8,791 nt of DNA, taken from positions 1 to 8,791 of the forward strand of contig CAVTWD010000023.1 of NCBI GenBank assembly GCA_963738325.1. Direction: 5' to 3'. A model generated the notes under the pieces. The model searched no databases, was not told the origin of the DNA, and was given only the letters and a program-made list of their open reading frames with translations. The position numbers and the translations under genes were made by a program. Origin of the DNA: CAVTWD01 sp963738325. GTDB lineage: Bacteria > Actinomycetota > Acidimicrobiia > Acidimicrobiales > Ilumatobacteraceae. Position 1 is the first letter of the stretch, and every line of letters begins with the position of its first letter. Below, piece by piece: positions 7,301-8,791 of the stretch.

Positions 7301-7365
7301 GCAGCGAGCGGTACCATCTCACTCTTGTGGGAGCACCGGGGGGTACCGATCGGCGGCGAGGCACC
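7301..7365. promoter_or_regulatory. ndgR-leuC divergent control region with paired GGTACC palindromes
   Basis: Only 65 bp separate the two start codons, so both promoters and any operator must overlap. CGGTACC (7309-7315) and GGTACCG (7342-7348) form 7-bp inverted arms whose centres are 32 bp apart, close to three helical turns. Between them TCTCAC-TCTT-GTGGGAG (7317-7333) is an imperfect dyad. Either is a reasonable binding site for the IclR dimer or tetramer. GAGG at 7358-7361, four bases before the leuC ATG, is a modest ribosome-binding site. Confidence 0.5.
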
Positions 7366-7409
7366 ATGAGTGAGCGGAGCGAGCGAGTGGCCCGAGCGGC
7401 CGAGAGCGG
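7366..7409 (+). repeat. Diverged solitary copy of the 50-bp MSERSER repeat
   Basis: From ATGAGTGAGCGG onward, 44 bases match the array unit with three differences, at 7371, 7377 and 7387. Two are third-position changes that keep Ser and Arg; the third turns the internal ATG into GTG. The copy sits on the opposite strand about 5.1 kb from the array and again supplies the start codon of a gene, here leuC. Confidence 0.92.
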
Positions 7410-8791
7410 AGATGCACAGACCGGCGTGACCCTGCCGAGAAGGTGTGGGATCGCCACGTCGTGCACGCCGGCCCGGGGAGCCCGATCTGCTCTACATCGA
7501 CCTCCACCTCGTCCACGAGGTGACGTCGCCGCAGGCGTTCGACGGTTTGCGGCTGAACGGCCGCAAGGTGCGGCGGCCCGATCTCACCGTCGCCACGGAG
7601 GACCACAACGTGCCGACGGTGGACATCGACCAGCCGATCGTCGACCCGATCTCGCGCCAGGCAGGTCGAGGTGCTGCGGAAGAACTGCGACGGAGTTCGG
7701 CATCCGCCTCTATCCGATGGGCGACTCGGACAGGGCATCGTCCACGTCATCGGGCCGGAACAGGGGCTGACGCAGCCCGGGCATGACGATCGTCTGCGGC
7801 GACAGCCACACGTCCACGCACGGCGCATTCGGCGCGCTGGCCTTCGGCATCGGCACCAGCGAGGTCGAGCATGTGCTGGCGACGCAGACGCTGCCCCAGA
7901 TGCGGCCGAGGAACGATGGCGATCACGGTCGACGGCGAACTCGGCCCGGCGTCGACCGCCAAGGACGTCATCCTCGCCATCATCGGCACGCATCGGCACC
8001 GGCGGCGGCATCGGCTACGTCGTCGAGTACCGCGGCTCCGCCATCCGCGCGCCTCTCGATGGAGGGGCGGATGACCGTCTGCAACATGTCGATCGAAGCC
8101 GGCGCCCGGGCCGGCCTGATCGCCCCCGACGACACGACCTTCGCCTACCTCGAGGGCCGCGCCTCACGCGCCGAAGGGCAGCGACGTGGGAGCGCGCGCT
8201 CGACGACTGGCGATCGCTCGTCGACGCGACGACGACGCGGACGTTCGACAAGGAGGTCGACATCGACGCCGCCGACGATCGAGCCCCACGTCTCCTGGGG
8301 CACCAACCCCGGTCAGGTGGTCGCCGATCGACGGCGCGTCCCTGACCCGCGGGAGCTTCGCGGACGCCGAACGCACCGCGAAGCCGCCGAGCGCGCCCTC
8401 GACGTACATGGGCCTGAAGCCGGGCACGCCGATCCGGACGATCGCGGTCGACACCGTCTTCATCGGCTCCTGCACCAACAGCCGGATCGAGGATCTGCGT
8501 GCCGCCGCCGCCGTGGTCGCCGGCCGCCGCGTCGACCGGGTGTCCGCGCGATGGTCGTGCCCGGTTCGCATCGCGCGTCAAAGCCCAGGCCGAAGCGGAA
8601 GGACTCGACCGCATCTTTCGTGACGCCGGGTTCGACTGGCGCGAGCCGCGGTTGCTCCATGTGCCTCGGCCATGAATCCCGACCAGCTCTCGCCCGGCGA
8701 ACGGTGCGCCTCGCACCAGCAACCGCAACTTCGAGGGCCGCCAGGGCAAGGGCGGCCGCACCCACCTCGTTTCGCCCGCCGGTCGCCGCCG
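7366..8791 (+). CDS. leuC: 3-isopropylmalate dehydratase large subunit, 3' end just outside the window
   Basis: LeuC with LeuD isomerises 2- and 3-isopropylmalate in leucine synthesis, using a [4Fe-4S] cluster. Restored sequence shows the family order: EKVWDRHVV, YIDLHLVHEVTSPQAFDGLR, RPDLTVATEDHNVPT, YPMGDSDQGIVHVIGPEQGL, CGDSHTSTHGAFGALAFGIG with TSEVEHVLATQTL, NMSIEAGARAGLIAPDDTTF, HVSWGTNP. The three cluster cysteines are seen in FIGSCTNSR (about 8470) and CSMCLAMNP (about 8653-8681), and NFEGRQGKGGRTHLVSPA lies near the end. About 475 residues fit, with only some 15 missing past the edge. Frame breaks occur at about 7434, 7480, 7670, 7693, 7728, 7778, 7912, 7988, 8053, 8163-8190, 8225-8240, 8278, 8323, 8535 and 8670. 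The ATG at 7366 gives an MSERSERVARAAES extension; GTG at 7426 (MTLAEKVW) matches the usual family start. leuD would be expected next. Confidence 0.95.

Noticed and set aside
5081..7369. Long plus-strand open frame of 762 codons
   Set aside because: It crosses the end of DUF3500 out of frame and then the antisense of two minus-strand genes. It has no recognisable domain.
7366..8791. leuC as a pseudogene
   Set aside because: All three cluster cysteines and all family blocks are intact across shifts, and similar shifts affect every other gene, so sequence error is the simpler explanation.

Overview
The window is about 70% G+C by eye. Its gene content points to Actinomycetota: an IclR-type regulator diverging from leuC (the NdgR/LtbR-leuC arrangement of that phylum), ATGA gene overlaps, and repeats encoding MSERSER at gene starts. 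I cannot fix the class. Every gene except the first 480 codons of the thiamine-diphosphate enzyme carries single-base frameshifts, densest in leuC (about ten or more). Conserved reading resumes after each shift, so I treat them as sequence errors and give restored gene spans.

Left part, minus strand (3000 to 1): a GntR/HutC-type regulator (2251-2968), an array of 50-bp tandem repeats (1981-2257), a ThDP-dependent acetolactate-synthase-like enzyme (339-2004) and an MmcQ/YjbR-like protein cut by the window edge (1-319). The array is the most unusual thing here. Each unit is a 17-codon mini-ORF whose TGA overlaps the ATG of the next unit. The chain begins on the regulator's stop codon and ends on the enzyme's start codon.

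Middle, plus strand (3100-5951): a tight three-gene operon diverges from the regulator. It holds a PNPOx/F420-type flavin-fold protein, a flavoprotein monooxygenase of the 2,6-dihydroxypyridine 3-hydroxylase kind, and a DUF3500 protein that overlaps the monooxygenase by ATGA. With the GntR regulator and ThDP enzyme this looks like a small catabolic locus for an aromatic or N-heterocyclic compound. The substrate cannot be read from sequence.

Right part: a small unrecognised minus-strand gene (5964-6382) converges on the DUF3500 gene. A roughly 250-bp non-coding stretch with strong inverted repeats follows, then the IclR regulator (about 6633-7300, minus). A 65-bp intergenic region with paired GGTACC palindromes separates it from leuC (7366 to the window end, plus), whose N-terminus is encoded by a diverged copy of the 50-bp repeat.
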